Assembly (NCBI GenBank): GCA_965203985.1
Contig: CBDBDS010000013.1
Span: forward strand, 1 to 64,000
Direction of reading: 5' to 3'
Origin: Bin87 sp965203985
GTDB taxonomy: Bacteria; Chloroflexota; Dehalococcoidia; Lucifugimonadales; UBA3495
DNA length: 64,000 nt
Translations under genes and position numbers: made by a program
Part shown: piece after piece, positions 17,527-26,374 of the stretch
Numbering within the stretch: position 1 is the stretch's first letter
Layout of the letters: each line of letters begins with the position of its first letter
Notes under the pieces: generated by a model
What the model was told of the DNA's origin: nothing
Databases searched by the model: none
What the model saw: only the letters and a program-made list of their open reading frames with translations

Positions 17527-18765
17527 CTAGAGGCAAATCATCCCATGCTGCGGTGCGCCCCTGGCCTCCTTGTCCCGCACCAGCAGGGTGCTCACCGTCG
17601 CGATAATCGACAGGGCCAGCATCAGCATGAAGGCGCGGTCGTAGCTGCCCCAGATGTCGAAGGACAGGGCGCCGGCCAGGGCGCCAAGTCCGCCGCTGAC
17701 CTGGTGCACGCCGGAGATGGTTCCGCTGACCCTTCCCAACCGGTTGGTGCCGAAAATGTTGCCGGAGAACATGACCGTCAGCGGAGCAGTCATCAGGAAG
17801 GTGAAGCCGTACAGCAGCGCATAGATCATTACCGCCGGCTTGTCCTGGTTCAGGATGACCAGCAAGAAAATCCCGATGCGCATTACGAAGCAGAGCAGCG
17901 TCGGCCGGCCGGGACCCAATTTGTCGGCGAGATAGCCGGAAGCCATGACGCCCAGAAGGCCCATCACGCCCATGAGCGCCAGCAGGTACCCCGCGACCAC
18001 CGTGCCCATCCCCCTGTCCAGGGCGAAGGCCACCACGTGGGTTTGCACGAAGAAGTCCTGGAAGCCGCAGATGGCGTAAACCACCAGGAGCAGCCAGAGC
18101 TGAACCGACGTGAGAAGCGGACCCTCCCTCCCTTGCTCATCGCCCGGTCCCGCCGGCGCTCTCGTGAAGGGCGTTCCCGAGCCTGCGGGCGTTGGTTGGG
18201 AGGACCGTACCGCGGCCACAACAATCGGCGCCAGCAACACGAGGTTGGCCAGCCCCAGCGCCGCGTAGGAGAGACGCCAGCCGAACCGATCCAGCGACTG
18301 GGCCAGCAGTCCGACTATCACCAGTTGGCCGATGGCATTGCCGGAGACCGCCACGCTGTTGGCAACGCCGCGGCGGTTTGGGAACCACCGGACGATCATG
18401 ACGCTCACGATGGGGTTGGACATGCCGGCGTTCCCCAGCGCGAAGACCACCCCGTACACCAGGAACAGCTGCCACGGCGAGGATATGACGCTCATCAGGG
18501 CGAGGCCAACGGCGCCCACCACGGCTCCGATACCCATGATCCAGCGGAGGTCGTAGCGGTCCGCCAGGCGGCCCGCAAAGGGCATCGCGGCGGCCGAAAC
18601 CAGCATGTACGCCGTGACGCCCAGCGACAGCACCGAGCGAGACCACGTGAGGTCATCGACCATGGGCTTCAGCATGAGCCCCAGGACAGAGCGCGACCCA
18701 CCGTTGAAAAAGAGGATCGCGAACCCCGTGCCCAGTATGATCCAGCGATAATCAATCCGGCGCAT
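17527..18765 (-). CDS. MFS transporter
   Basis: A 412-residue major facilitator with about 12 predicted membrane helices in two six-helix halves joined by a polar loop near 'RSSQPTPAGSGTPF'. The loop between helices 2 and 3 carries the 'GRLADRYDLRW' form of the MFS motif A, and the second half repeats it as 'GYLADKLGPGRP'. The overall pattern fits the oxalate/formate antiporter or monocarboxylate group, so an organic-acid substrate is plausible. It is transcribed toward the LLM gene. A similar but frameshifted MFS gene lies at 54495-55822. Confidence 0.87.
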   Translation of the reverse strand: MRRIDYRWIILGTGFAILFFNGGSRSVLGLMLKPMVDDLTWSRSVLSLGVTAYMLVSAAAMPFAGRLADRYDLRWIMGIGAVVGAVGLALMSVISSPWQLFLVYGVVFALGNAGMSNPIVSVMIVRWFPNRRGVANSVAVSGNAIGQLVIVGLLAQSLDRFGWRLSYAALGLANLVLLAPIVVAAVRSSQPTPAGSGTPFTRAPAGPGDEQGREGPLLTSVQLWLLLVVYAICGFQDFFVQTHVVAFALDRGMGTVVAGYLLALMGVMGLLGVMASGYLADKLGPGRPTLLCFVMRIGIFLLVILNQDKPAVMIYALLYGFTFLMTAPLTVMFSGNIFGTNRLGRVSGTISGVHQVSGGLGALAGALSFDIWGSYDRAFMLMLALSIIATVSTLLVRDKEARGAPQHGMICL

Positions 18766-18849
18766 TGCGGCTCCGGTTCGTCAGGGTGGCCCACCGTAGC
18801 ATCGGGTTTAAATGGGAGTCAATCAGTCCTTCCGGATGCCGTCGCCCTG

Positions 18850-18910
18850 CTCACATGTACGCATTTTGCCGAGTAGGAACAATTTGCATGGATGCACAGG
18901 ATGAACGGGA
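18850..18910. repeat. Family C element, degenerate end
   Basis: The stretch CTCACATGTACGCATTTTGC, followed by an ATTTGCATGGATGCACAGGATG block, matches the left half of the element at 55874 (CCTCACGCGTACCCAGTTTG, then the same block). The matching right end is not seen, so this is a truncated copy. It sits in the 690-bp gap before the second HpaB gene. Confidence 0.6.
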
Positions 18911-19016
18911 TGGTAGGAGTTGGATGATGGAAACCGGCCCGTTTTCGGGCGCCATGCTATAGCCAACAAGATGAATGGTTCCTTCCCGTCGCCCTGCCGC
19001 CAACGGGGCGCCGTGG

Positions 19017-19097
19017 TTACCCGCTTCGACCCGGAAGCACTTTTGCCGACAGGTAGGCTTTGGATACGTCAATGCCGATGATTGTCGCCGTGGTCAT
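19017..19097 (-). pseudogene. IS110-family transposase, N-terminal remnant
   Basis: Read on the minus strand from ATG at 19097, 26 codons give MTTATIIGIDVSK, then AYLSAKVLP, and then a stop. The IIGIDVSK...VLP pattern is the start of IS110/IS1111 transposases, whose first catalytic Asp lies in this motif. The remaining about 300 residues are absent, so only a relic is left. Too short to be functional. Confidence 0.65.
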
Positions 19098-19303
19098 GAT
19101 GTTTTACACTCCCCGTACCTTTGGTTTGGCGTGGCTTGCCATTCCCTGACTGTCCTGCCTTGCAATACGGGGGCCGGTCACACAGCTCCGCACAACTGTT
19201 TAGGGTTAGCCAAGGGTGAACGGCGCGGCGACCCTGCTGCTTCACGGCTTCGCACAGCGCGCCCCGGGATTAACGGTCTGCCGCGTCGTGGCTTCTCCAA
19301 GGT
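19098..19303. other. Gap with no recognised feature
   Basis: Between the IS110 relic and the family A repeat. It is probably the remaining flank of the decayed insertion sequence, since it adjoins the start-codon side of the transposase fragment. No open frame, terminator or clear promoter was identified. Confidence 0.4.
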
Positions 19304-19408
19304 ACAAGGATTTACGGGATTATATGATTTGACAGAATTGGGAGCGCTACATCACGGAACGGTTCCAATCCCGGCAATCCCAAAATCTTGAAAATCCTGC
19401 TTCTGACA
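19304..19408. repeat. Family A palindromic repeat, left end worn
   Basis: The right end (AATCCTGCTTCTGAC) is intact and the centre GGAACGGTTCC-like core is present. The left end reads GGTACAAGGATTTACGGG, having lost the usual GTCAGAAGC. It lies 48 bp before the HpaB gene at 19456 and so falls in its leader region. Confidence 0.7.
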
Positions 19409-19455
19409 GATTGCAGCGGCCGTCGCCGAGGATTTTGAACAGGAGGTGAAGGATT

Positions 19456-20907
19456 ATGCCAGCGCGCACCGGACAGGAATACATCGCCGGCCTCAAAGAC
19501 CGCCCACGAGAGGTGTGGATCGACGGGGAAAAGGTCAAGGACGTGACCACCCACCCGGGCCTGCGCAACGGGGTCAAAGGGGTGGCCGCGCTGTACGACA
19601 TGCAGCACGATCCCACGCTGCGAGAGGAGATGACCTTCGCCTCGCCCAGCACCGGCGACCCGGTGGGCCTGTCCTTCCAGATCCCCCGCACCGAGGAGGA
19701 TCTGATTCGCAAGCGGGAGATGATGTCCCACTGGGCCTGGGCCAGCTGCGGCATGATGGGCCGCTCACCGGACTTCATGAACTCCATCTTCACCGCCTGG
19801 GCCGGCTCGGCGGACTACTTCGCCCAGGACCGGCCGGAGTTCAAGAAGAACGTCCTCAACTACCACGAGTTCCTGCGGGAGAACGACGTCACCCTCACCC
19901 ACGCCCTGGTCAACCTGCAGCGCAGCAGAACGCCGGCCGCCGCGGACAACCTCACCCAGGAAGTGGCGCTGACGGCGGTCAAGCAGACCGACGCCGGCTT
20001 GGTGGTGCGAGGCAGCCGGGTGCTGGCGACCCTCGGCCCGATTTCCGACGAGATCGCCATCTACCCCGTGGCCAGCCACCGCCTGGCGGACGACGACTGG
20101 AAGCATTCTTTCTCCTTCTCCATCCCGTGCGACACTCCCGGCGTCAAGTTCCTGTGCCGGCAGAGCCTGGACCAGGGCCGGTCGCATTTCGACCACCCGC
20201 TGGGGTCGCGCTTCGAAGAGATGGACACCGTGGTGTTCTTCGACAACGTGCTGGTGCCGTGGGAACGGGTCTTCCTCCTCGGCGACGTGGAGCTGTGCAA
20301 CAACTACGGCACGGGCACCATGTCCAACTCCCACACGGGATACCAAGTGCTGAACCGCTGCGTCGTCAAGTCCGAGTTCATGCTGGGCCTGGCCGATCTG
20401 ATGGTGGAAACGCTGGGTTCCGGCTCCATCCCCCACGTGCAGGAGCAGGTGGCCGAGATCATCACCTACCGGGACATGCTGCGTGCCTGCCTGCGCGCCG
20501 CCGAGGCCGACGCCAGGCCCAACCAGTACGGGATGATGTGCCCGGCCATGGGCCCCATACAAGCGGGACGCACGCTGTTCGGCCGGACGCTGTATCCCCG
20601 CATGATTGAGATCGCGCAATTGCTGGGCACCAGCAGCCTGATGGCATTGCCGGCAGAGGCGGACTTCACCGCCGGCATCGCGCCGGAGGTCAACCACTAC
20701 CTCGCCACCGACTCCACCAGCGCCTGGGATCGCTCCAAGCTCTTCCACCTGGCTTGGGATGCATCGTGCAGCTCGTTCAGCGGGCGGCAGGTGCTCTACG
20801 AGCGGATGTTTGGCGGCAACCCGGTGCGCAATGCCATGATGCTGTTCAATAACTACGACAAGGAACCCTTCCGCCAGAAGGTGCAAGCGTTCCTGGATCA
20901 AGAGTAA
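19456..20907 (+). CDS. 4-hydroxyphenylacetate 3-hydroxylase (HpaB)-family monooxygenase, second copy
   Basis: A 483-residue HpaB-family protein that opens ARTGQEYIAGLKDRPREVWIDGE, the canonical family start. The middle domain has 'DTVVFFDNVLVPWERVFL', which forms part of the flavin/substrate site, and the helical C-terminal domain includes 'RSKLFHLAWDASCSSFSGRQ'. The ribosome site AGGAGGTGAAGG is strong. Compared with the family member at 717 it is closer to typical HpaB. No flavin reductase is adjacent. The next gene (21063) is an extradiol-type VOC protein, which would cleave the catechol made by hydroxylation (inference). Confidence 0.93.
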   Translation: MPARTGQEYIAGLKDRPREVWIDGEKVKDVTTHPGLRNGVKGVAALYDMQHDPTLREEMTFASPSTGDPVGLSFQIPRTEEDLIRKREMMSHWAWASCGMMGRSPDFMNSIFTAWAGSADYFAQDRPEFKKNVLNYHEFLRENDVTLTHALVNLQRSRTPAAADNLTQEVALTAVKQTDAGLVVRGSRVLATLGPISDEIAIYPVASHRLADDDWKHSFSFSIPCDTPGVKFLCRQSLDQGRSHFDHPLGSRFEEMDTVVFFDNVLVPWERVFLLGDVELCNNYGTGTMSNSHTGYQVLNRCVVKSEFMLGLADLMVETLGSGSIPHVQEQVAEIITYRDMLRACLRAAEADARPNQYGMMCPAMGPIQAGRTLFGRTLYPRMIEIAQLLGTSSLMALPAEADFTAGIAPEVNHYLATDSTSAWDRSKLFHLAWDASCSSFSGRQVLYERMFGGNPVRNAMMLFNNYDKEPFRQKVQAFLDQE

Positions 20908-20921
20908 TGGCGCAGTTCATC

Positions 20922-21027
20922 CGTACTCAAATGTCATTGCGAGCGTAGCGCGGCAATCCCGACAGGGTAACGACAGTTGCTACGGCAACGAGATTGCCAC
21001 GAATGCCGGCGGCATTCTCGCAATGAC
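20922..21027. repeat. GTCATTGCGAG-core palindromic repeat
   Basis: Contains GTCATTGCGAGCG at 20933 and its complement TCTCGCAATGAC ending at 21027. The left flank CCGTACTCAAAT resembles the family C end CGTACTCAGTTT. It separates the HpaB gene from the VOC gene. Confidence 0.7.
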
Positions 21028-21062
21028 AGGCAATCAGAGCCAAGAATCCAAAAGAGGAGGGA

Positions 21063-21548
21063 ATGAAGATGTCGTACACACCCAAGCATCTCGGGCACCT
21101 GGTCATGCGGGTGCGGGACATGGAGCGGTCGCTGGACTTCTACACCCGCGTGATGGGGCTGACCATCATGGAGCGGTCCCCCAGCGGGACGGTGTTCATG
21201 TCGGCCAATACTGAGAAGTCCCACGAGCTGGCGATACGCGCCATCGGCATGGACGCCGGCGGGCCCGACCACAGCATCGTCGGGCAGGCCCACATGGCGT
21301 GGCAGATGGAGACCTTCGAGGATCTGCAGGAGTTGTATGACCGGCTCCTGGAGAACGACGTGCGCATCAATCGCATCAGCGACCACGGCGTCTCCCTGGG
21401 TGTCTACCTGCTGGACCCGGACGACAACGAGATCGAGGTCTACTACGAGATGCCCGCCTCCCAGTGGGAGCGGCATCCGGAGAAGGGCCTGTTCGGCGGC
21501 ACCTTCCCGCTGAAGCTGCGGGAGCCGGCGGTGGCTGCCGACGACTGA
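21063..21548 (+). CDS. VOC-family protein, extradiol (catechol 2,3-dioxygenase)-like
   Basis: A 161-residue vicinal-oxygen-chelate protein. Predicted metal ligands are H12 (LGHLVMRV), H77 (GQAHMAWQM) and E125 (NEIEVYYE), the His-His-Glu triad of type I extradiol dioxygenases and glyoxalases. The 'LDPDDNEIEVY' ending is typical of single-domain dioxygenases. An AGGAGGG ribosome site lies just upstream. It follows the HpaB gene, separated by a palindromic repeat, and is closed by a strong terminator. The likely function is ring cleavage of a hydroxylated aromatic product, although other VOC chemistry is possible. Confidence 0.87.
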   Translation: MKMSYTPKHLGHLVMRVRDMERSLDFYTRVMGLTIMERSPSGTVFMSANTEKSHELAIRAIGMDAGGPDHSIVGQAHMAWQMETFEDLQELYDRLLENDVRINRISDHGVSLGVYLLDPDDNEIEVYYEMPASQWERHPEKGLFGGTFPLKLREPAVAADD

Positions 21549-21574
21549 TCGGCACTCGCAACGGGTGATGCAAA

Positions 21575-21609
21575 GGGGCTGGACGCTGCTCAGGCGTCCA
21601 GCCCTTTTT
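21575..21609 (+). terminator. Intrinsic terminator after the VOC gene
   Basis: A perfect 11-bp stem (GGGCTGGACGC with GCGTCCAGCCC), a 7-nt loop and a run of five T. It lies 27 bp after the stop codon of the VOC gene and should end the HpaB-VOC transcript. Confidence 0.9.
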
Positions 21610-21655
21610 CGTGGCTTCAGCTTCGGCCCGGATGGCGCAAAGCCAGATCAAGTTC

Positions 21656-22042
21656 CTATGTTGCCGCCAAGTTCTCGGCGTCGTCGATATAAGCAATGGT
21701 TTCCCTGATACGGCGCTCGGTCTGACTGTTGCAATAGCCGGAATAGAAGCACATGCCGTGCAGGTGGTATATGCGGCTGTAGTAGCGGCCGTGCAGCACT
21801 TGAGCCGGCGGCGTGATCCGGCAAAGGTCGTCGAGGAGATCGGTCGTGGCCGCCGTGGTTGGCGGTTCCTCGCTGGTGCGCGCCAGGATCAGAGCATCGG
21901 TGGCACGCTTGGTAGCGCACCAGGCCTTCTCTGCCGCATCCCGGACATCGCCGGCTTCAAGGCGTTCGATGGCTTGGGACTGGACCTGTCGGGCGTCGGT
22001 GAAAAGCTCCGCAACGCGGTCCTGGGTAGAAGTGGTGATCAA
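21656..22042 (-). CDS. PaREP1/HEPN-like small helical protein
   Basis: A 128-residue, largely helical protein. 'AIERLEAGDVRDAAEKAWCATKRATDALILA' resembles PaREP1-type and HEPN-like proteins, where an amphipathic four-helix bundle binds nucleotides or acts as a toxin/antitoxin partner. It has R-Y-Y-S-R-I-Y-H-L-H near residue 88, which could satisfy an R-x(4-6)-H motif, but the match is not convincing on its own. No nucleotidyltransferase partner is adjacent. It is expressed on the opposite strand to the VOC gene, facing RidA on the same strand. Confidence 0.6.
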   Translation of the reverse strand: MITTSTQDRVAELFTDARQVQSQAIERLEAGDVRDAAEKAWCATKRATDALILARTSEEPPTTAATTDLLDDLCRITPPAQVLHGRYYSRIYHLHGMCFYSGYCNSQTERRIRETIAYIDDAENLAAT

Positions 22043-22133
22043 GTCTCGCTCCCTGGTGGCTTCGGTCTATGTTACCAGTCGCGGGTTGCCAGCGACCCCG
22101 GCAAGGGAACCCAAGGCTCCACACGAGTTAGGG

Positions 22134-22601
22134 CTAACCACCGTCAACCTCGACGACGCAGTCGCAGATCACGGCCGTGTTGCCGGGGAGAGCGCCCATG
22201 CCGGGGGCGGAGCGGGCGTGGCGTCCACGGTCGCCGTAGAGGGCCACGAAGAGGTCGGATGCGCCGTCGACCACCCGGGCCTGCTCGGTGAAAGTCGGCG
22301 CGCTGTTGACCATGCCCACCACCTTGAGGATGCGGGTGACCCGGTCCAGGTCGCCCAACTCGGCCTTCATGCGGGCCAGCAGATTCAGGGCAGCCCAGCG
22401 CGCGGCCTCATAGCCCTGGTCGGTGGTCAGGTCGGCGCCGAGCTTGCCGGCGATGCCTTCGCCGGTTGCCATGCGGGAGCCGACGCCGGCCAGCCACATG
22501 ACGTTGCCGCTGCGGGCCAACGGCAGGTAATTGCCCACCGGATCGGGCGGGGGCGGCAGTTCGTAACCCAACTCGGCTAGCTTCGCTTCAACTTCGGCCA
22601 T
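22134..22601 (-). CDS. RidA-family (YjgF/UK114) protein
   Basis: A 155-residue protein of the RidA/YjgF superfamily. Features are the N-terminal strand 'MWLAGVGSRM', the 'AARWAALNLLARMKAELGDLDRVTRILKVVGMVNS' helix-strand core and the 'VICDCVVEVDG' end. RidA proteins hydrolyse reactive enamine/imine intermediates; this longer subgroup lacks the classical Arg pair and its substrate is uncertain. It lies 23 bp downstream of the PNPOx-like gene on the same strand, so they are probably co-transcribed. Confidence 0.85.
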   Translation of the reverse strand: MAEVEAKLAELGYELPPPPDPVGNYLPLARSGNVMWLAGVGSRMATGEGIAGKLGADLTTDQGYEAARWAALNLLARMKAELGDLDRVTRILKVVGMVNSAPTFTEQARVVDGASDLFVALYGDRGRHARSAPGMGALPGNTAVICDCVVEVDGG

Positions 22602-22624
22602 CTTGGTTTTGTCTCCTGTCAGGG

Positions 22625-23233
22625 TCAGTACAGCCGCTCGCGGTTGGCCTCGTCCTCGTCGGCGTCGATCTCCCGGGCGTCGGCGCCGGCGATCTGGTCG
22701 GCAAGCACCTGCCCGTAAGTGGGGTACGAAGAGCGGTCGATCTGAGCGTCGGCGTCCCAGATGCGGCCCCGGATCAGGGCGCGGCCGCAGTGCAGGAACG
22801 CCTCCTCCACGGTGACCTTCAGGCCTGAGAGGGGAGCCTTGCCGCCGACAGTGAGCGGTTCCAGCAGATCGGTGTCGGTGGTGATCTCGGCCTTGCCCTT
22901 CACCCGCAGCGTCTCGTTCATGCCCGGGACGAAGAACAGCAGGCCCACGCCCGGGTTGTCGACGATGTTCTGCAACGAATCCACCTGGTTGTTGCCGGGA
23001 CGGTCCGGCAGCAGCAGCGTCTTCCGGTCAAGCACCTTGACGAAGCCCGGCGGGTCGCCACGGGGCGAAGCATCGGCCTGGCCCTGGGCGTTGCTGGAGC
23101 TGAGCACGCAGAAGGGCGACAGCGCGATGAAGTTACGGCTGTGCACGTCGAGATGGTCGAGCACCTTCTGCGCCGCCCGTGGCGCCGGCGGCCGGTAGAC
23201 CTCTCGCAGTTCGGTATCGTTGGTTACGGCCAT
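22625..23233 (-). CDS. Pyridoxamine 5'-phosphate oxidase-family flavin/F420 split-barrel protein
   Basis: A 202-residue split-barrel protein. The segment 'FIALSPFCVLSSSNAQGQADASPRGDPPGFVKVLDRKTLLLPDRPGNNQVDSLQNI' (broken here into recognisable units) carries the ASPRG and LLLPDRPGNN motifs of the MSMEG_1061-type PNPOx family, which bind FMN or F420. The start at 23233 is preferred over a GTG at 23242 because GGAGGT sits 7 bp before it. It forms a two-gene unit with RidA. It would reduce or oxidise a small molecule; the substrate is unknown. Confidence 0.83.
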   Translation of the reverse strand: MAVTNDTELREVYRPPAPRAAQKVLDHLDVHSRNFIALSPFCVLSSSNAQGQADASPRGDPPGFVKVLDRKTLLLPDRPGNNQVDSLQNIVDNPGVGLLFFVPGMNETLRVKGKAEITTDTDLLEPLTVGGKAPLSGLKVTVEEAFLHCGRALIRGRIWDADAQIDRSSYPTYGQVLADQIAGADAREIDADEDEANRERLY

Positions 23234-23414
23234 CACCCACACCTCCAGTTGGCCCAGGTCGGGTCGGCTTCCGTTGTCGCGGAATGGTATAGGTTCGGCG
23301 GCTGCCGTGGCAAGGCTCAGCGGGGATGCGGCCGTGGGTCAGCGAAAGGGTCGCAGGCGAAACTGCGGGAGCGGCTATGTTACGATGCGCGAAAACCTGC
23401 GGGAGGAGGACATC

Positions 23415-24509
23415 ATGGCAGACAAGATTCGCCTGGGCATCATTGGCGCGAACATCCACCGGGGGTGGGCCGTGCGTTCGCATCTGCCGGCGGTGGTGGC
23501 GAGCCCGGAGTTCGAGCTCACCGCCGTGTGCACCACCCGCATGGAGAGCGCCGAGGAGTCACGGCAGATGTTCGGCGCGCGCCTGGCCTTCGACGATTAC
23601 AACACCATGCTGGCCCACCCGGATATCGACGCGGTGGCGGTGAGCCTGCGGGTGCCGAACCACTACGACCCCACCGTGGCGGCCATTAACGCCGGCAAGC
23701 ACGTGTACGTGGAGTGGCCGCTGGGCCGCACCACGGAGGAAGCCCAGGAGATGGCTGACCTGGCTCGGTCCGCCGGCGTCCGCAACATTGTGGGCCTGCA
23801 GGCGCGGGCCAACCCGGCGCTGCTGTACCTGCGGGACCTGGTGGCGGATGGCTACGTGGGCGAGGTGATGTCCTGCCACGTGCGACGCATCTCGGGTGGG
23901 TCGCTGTCACGCCAGTCGGACCGGACCTGGCAGCGGGAACGGGAGTTGGGCGCGCACACGTTGACCATCACCTTCGGCCACACCATCGACGTCCTGCGGA
24001 TGGTGGTGGGCGATTTCAGCCACGTGTCCACCGTGGTGAGCACCCAGGCCAACCAGTGGTTCGAGACCGACACCAACCAGATGGTGGACGTGACCTCGCC
24101 GGACAACGTGCTGGTCAGCGGCCGTCTGGTGAACGGCGCGGTGGCCTCCGCCCACGTCGCCAGCAACCCCTGGATCGACAGCGGCTACCTCATGGAGATC
24201 CACGGCCGGGAGGGGACCCTGGTTGCGACCTCCGACGACACGCCGAACCATGAGGGTGTGAGCCTGCAGGGATCTCAGGGCAGCAACCGCCTTGAACCCC
24301 TCGAAATACCCGCGAAGTACACCTTCGTGCTGGAGGGCATGCCCCGCGGCGCTCCCTATTGCGTCGGCCAGATGTACTACCAATTCGGCGAGGCCATTCG
24401 CAACGGCACCGCCTGCGAGCCCGACTTTGACGAGGCGGTCCGGCTGCACCGTTTCATCGACGGCATCCAGGAAGCGTCGGACACGGGGCGGGAGGTTGCG
24501 TTGGGGTAG
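23415..24509 (+). CDS. Gfo/Idh/MocA-family oxidoreductase
   Basis: A 364-residue NAD(P)-dependent dehydrogenase. The N-terminal Rossmann fold has RLGIIGANIHRGW and the 'ARLAFDDYNTMLAHPDIDAV' stretch; the motif E-W-P-L-G-R is the family's E-K-P equivalent. The C-terminal alpha/beta domain ends with 'FDEAVRLHRFIDGIQEASDTGREV'. These enzymes act on sugars, inositols and related polyols. GGGAGGAGG precedes ATG. It is closely related in sequence and length to the gene at 35451-36548, so the two are paralogues. Confidence 0.9.
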   Translation: MADKIRLGIIGANIHRGWAVRSHLPAVVASPEFELTAVCTTRMESAEESRQMFGARLAFDDYNTMLAHPDIDAVAVSLRVPNHYDPTVAAINAGKHVYVEWPLGRTTEEAQEMADLARSAGVRNIVGLQARANPALLYLRDLVADGYVGEVMSCHVRRISGGSLSRQSDRTWQRERELGAHTLTITFGHTIDVLRMVVGDFSHVSTVVSTQANQWFETDTNQMVDVTSPDNVLVSGRLVNGAVASAHVASNPWIDSGYLMEIHGREGTLVATSDDTPNHEGVSLQGSQGSNRLEPLEIPAKYTFVLEGMPRGAPYCVGQMYYQFGEAIRNGTACEPDFDEAVRLHRFIDGIQEASDTGREVALG

Positions 24510-24537
24510 GCGGCGGCGCCGGTTGGATTAATTGACG

Positions 24538-24565
24538 ACGGAGCGCCGGATGGCCGGCGCTCCGT
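24538..24565 (+). terminator. Hairpin, possible terminator
   Basis: A perfect 12-bp stem (ACGGAGCGCCGG with CCGGCGCTCCGT) and an ATGG loop, 28 bp after the Gfo/Idh stop. There is no T run, so it may be a factor-dependent stop or a transcript-stabilising structure. Confidence 0.55.
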
Positions 24566-24687
24566 GTGCATGGGTTCTGAGCCGTTGCTCGCGGCCAAGG
24601 CCGGGCGACCACGGATGACATCTTCCAATTGACGGGCGAAAGCTGGCTACGCTAACCTCATCGAGCAACACCCGAACGGAGACCCGA

Positions 24688-24981
24688 ATGACGGACGTCA
24701 GCAACGTCAAATTGGCCCAGGCCGCAGACTTCATCCAGGCTGAGCTGCCCAAATACCTGGGCGACGACATCGTCTTCACCAAGATCAGCGGTGATATCTT
24801 TGTCGACGACAACGACGAGGAGATGAGCGTCATCTTCGTGTCGTTCAAAACCGACCGGCGCCCGCTGGACCCGCGGACGCTGATCGATTTCAGCTCCGAG
24901 ACGTGGGACCGTTTCCTGGATATGGGCTTCGCCAGGCCTCCGGCAATCAGCTACGATGACCAGCCATTGACCGCGGCATGA
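24688..24981 (+). CDS. Small acidic protein of unknown function, paralogous to 50852-51196
   Basis: A 97-residue acidic protein with no recognised domain. The order helix (SNVKLAQAADFIQAELPKYL), two strands (VFTKISGDIFV; MSVIFVSFKT) and 'LDPRTLIDFSSETWDRFLDMGFARPPAISYDD' resembles the 114-residue protein at 50852-51196 ('LDPKILSGFNRRNLDALVPYVPTPIITQSY'). That supports a real family. It lies immediately upstream of a restriction-modification pair, so it may be a defence accessory, but no function is shown. Confidence 0.6.
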   Translation: MTDVSNVKLAQAADFIQAELPKYLGDDIVFTKISGDIFVDDNDEEMSVIFVSFKTDRRPLDPRTLIDFSSETWDRFLDMGFARPPAISYDDQPLTAA

Positions 24982-25056
24982 CATACATTTCCCAGATCCA
25001 AGGCTTTCCATTCTTAGTCTGCCTGATCTGCAATCTTTCCAACCGCTAAAACCACC

Positions 25057-26358
25057 ATGCTGGAAACCGCTTCCGCGAACCAAAATCAACTTCGATCTGA
25101 AGACCGCGCGGTCCACGATTGGTACCGTTTCGTACAGTCTTTCCCGCCGCACCTCGTCAGGTCGTACCTGGACCGGTTCCGCATCGTGCCGGGTCACCTA
25201 GTGCTGGATCCATTTTGTGGATCAGGTACAACTTTGGTCGAGTGCAAGAAGCAGGGAATTGCCAGCGTGGGCATGGACCCGCACCCCATGGCCCATTTCG
25301 CGAGTTCCGTCAAGGTAAACTGGACCGTCGACAGCAGCAAATTGTCTGATTACACCCGGGCGGTGGAGCGATCTTCCGAGGCTATGCCATTCGGTGCCGG
25401 CGTGCCTTCACAACTTGGGTTCGATGGCGATGGCTTTGTCGCGAACTCAATAGATGGGCAACTAGGGCAGGACGTTGCTAAATTATTGATCAAAAACTCA
25501 ATAAGCCCGGAGCCTGCACGCAAAGTGCTGGCTCTGTTGCTGAAGATAAACGAGCACGGAGACGATGAACTCTCACAATATGGCCGGCTGGCGCTCGCGC
25601 ACTCTTTGGTCAACGAAGTAAGCAATTTGAAGTTTGGCCCTGAGGTGGGCGTCGGATCTGTAAAAGCCGATGCGCCAGTGGTGTCCTCTTGGTCCCAACG
25701 AATGGACTGCATGGCAAACGATGTTCAAGCCGTGCGTTGTCTTTCTGAAGTCCAGGCGGATGTCATGAATTGCGATGCGCGCAACGCGGGCCAATTTTTG
25801 AAGCCTAACTCAATCGACGCAGTTATCACATCTCCTCCTTATCCGAACGAGAAAGACTATACACGGACTACGAGGTTGGAATCGGTGCTTCTTGGTCTGA
25901 TAAGCACCCGTCAAGAATTGCGGCACGTCAAGGAAAACCTGCTACGGTCCAACACTCGCGGCGTCTACAAGTCTGACGATGACGACCAAGCCGTTGCAAA
26001 TTTCAAGAGTATCGTCGACATCGCAGATGCGATAGAACGTCGCCGCGTTGAATTAGGGAAAACCTCCGGGTTCGAACGCCTGTATTCCCGGGTGACGCAA
26101 CTGTATTTTGGAGGGATGTTTAAACACCTGTCGTCGCTGCGGAGCGCCCTCCGACCAGGCGCGAAGCTCGCATACGTCGTCGGTGATCAGGCCTCGTATT
26201 TGCGGGTAATGATCCCTACTGGTCAGATATTGGCGGATATGGCGGTGTCGCTGGGATACCGTGTGACCGGTATAGACCTGTTCCGTACCCGATTTTCCAC
26301 AGCGACGGGAGATCACCTACGTGAAGAGGTCGTCGTTCTGGAATGGGCACACGGCTGA
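25057..26358 (+). CDS. DNA methyltransferase of a type II restriction-modification system (N4-cytosine/N6-adenine type)
   Basis: A 433-residue amino-methyltransferase. The SAM-binding motif D51-P-F-C-G-S-G-T-T comes first; the catalytic T-S-P-P-Y motif (258-262, in ITSPPYPNEKDYTR) comes about 200 residues later. S-P-P-Y is typical of N4-cytosine methylases. The region between them (about 75-250) is helical and probably includes target recognition. The closing segment has 'AYVVGDQASYLRVMIPTGQ'. The gene is clearly more A/T-rich than its neighbours. It is followed after 16 bp by a probable restriction endonuclease, making a complete type II pair. The recognition sequence cannot be read from the protein. 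Confidence 0.88.
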   Translation: MLETASANQNQLRSEDRAVHDWYRFVQSFPPHLVRSYLDRFRIVPGHLVLDPFCGSGTTLVECKKQGIASVGMDPHPMAHFASSVKVNWTVDSSKLSDYTRAVERSSEAMPFGAGVPSQLGFDGDGFVANSIDGQLGQDVAKLLIKNSISPEPARKVLALLLKINEHGDDELSQYGRLALAHSLVNEVSNLKFGPEVGVGSVKADAPVVSSWSQRMDCMANDVQAVRCLSEVQADVMNCDARNAGQFLKPNSIDAVITSPPYPNEKDYTRTTRLESVLLGLISTRQELRHVKENLLRSNTRGVYKSDDDDQAVANFKSIVDIADAIERRRVELGKTSGFERLYSRVTQLYFGGMFKHLSSLRSALRPGAKLAYVVGDQASYLRVMIPTGQILADMAVSLGYRVTGIDLFRTRFSTATGDHLREEVVVLEWAHG

Positions 26359-26374
26359 CCTGGAGGATCTCCAA

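Noticed and set aside
20933..21027. Possible CRISPR-type repeat among the GTCATTGCGAG palindromes
   Set aside because: Copies are dispersed singly through the window without regular spacers, and are bounded by inverted ends and target duplications. They are MITE-like, not a CRISPR array.
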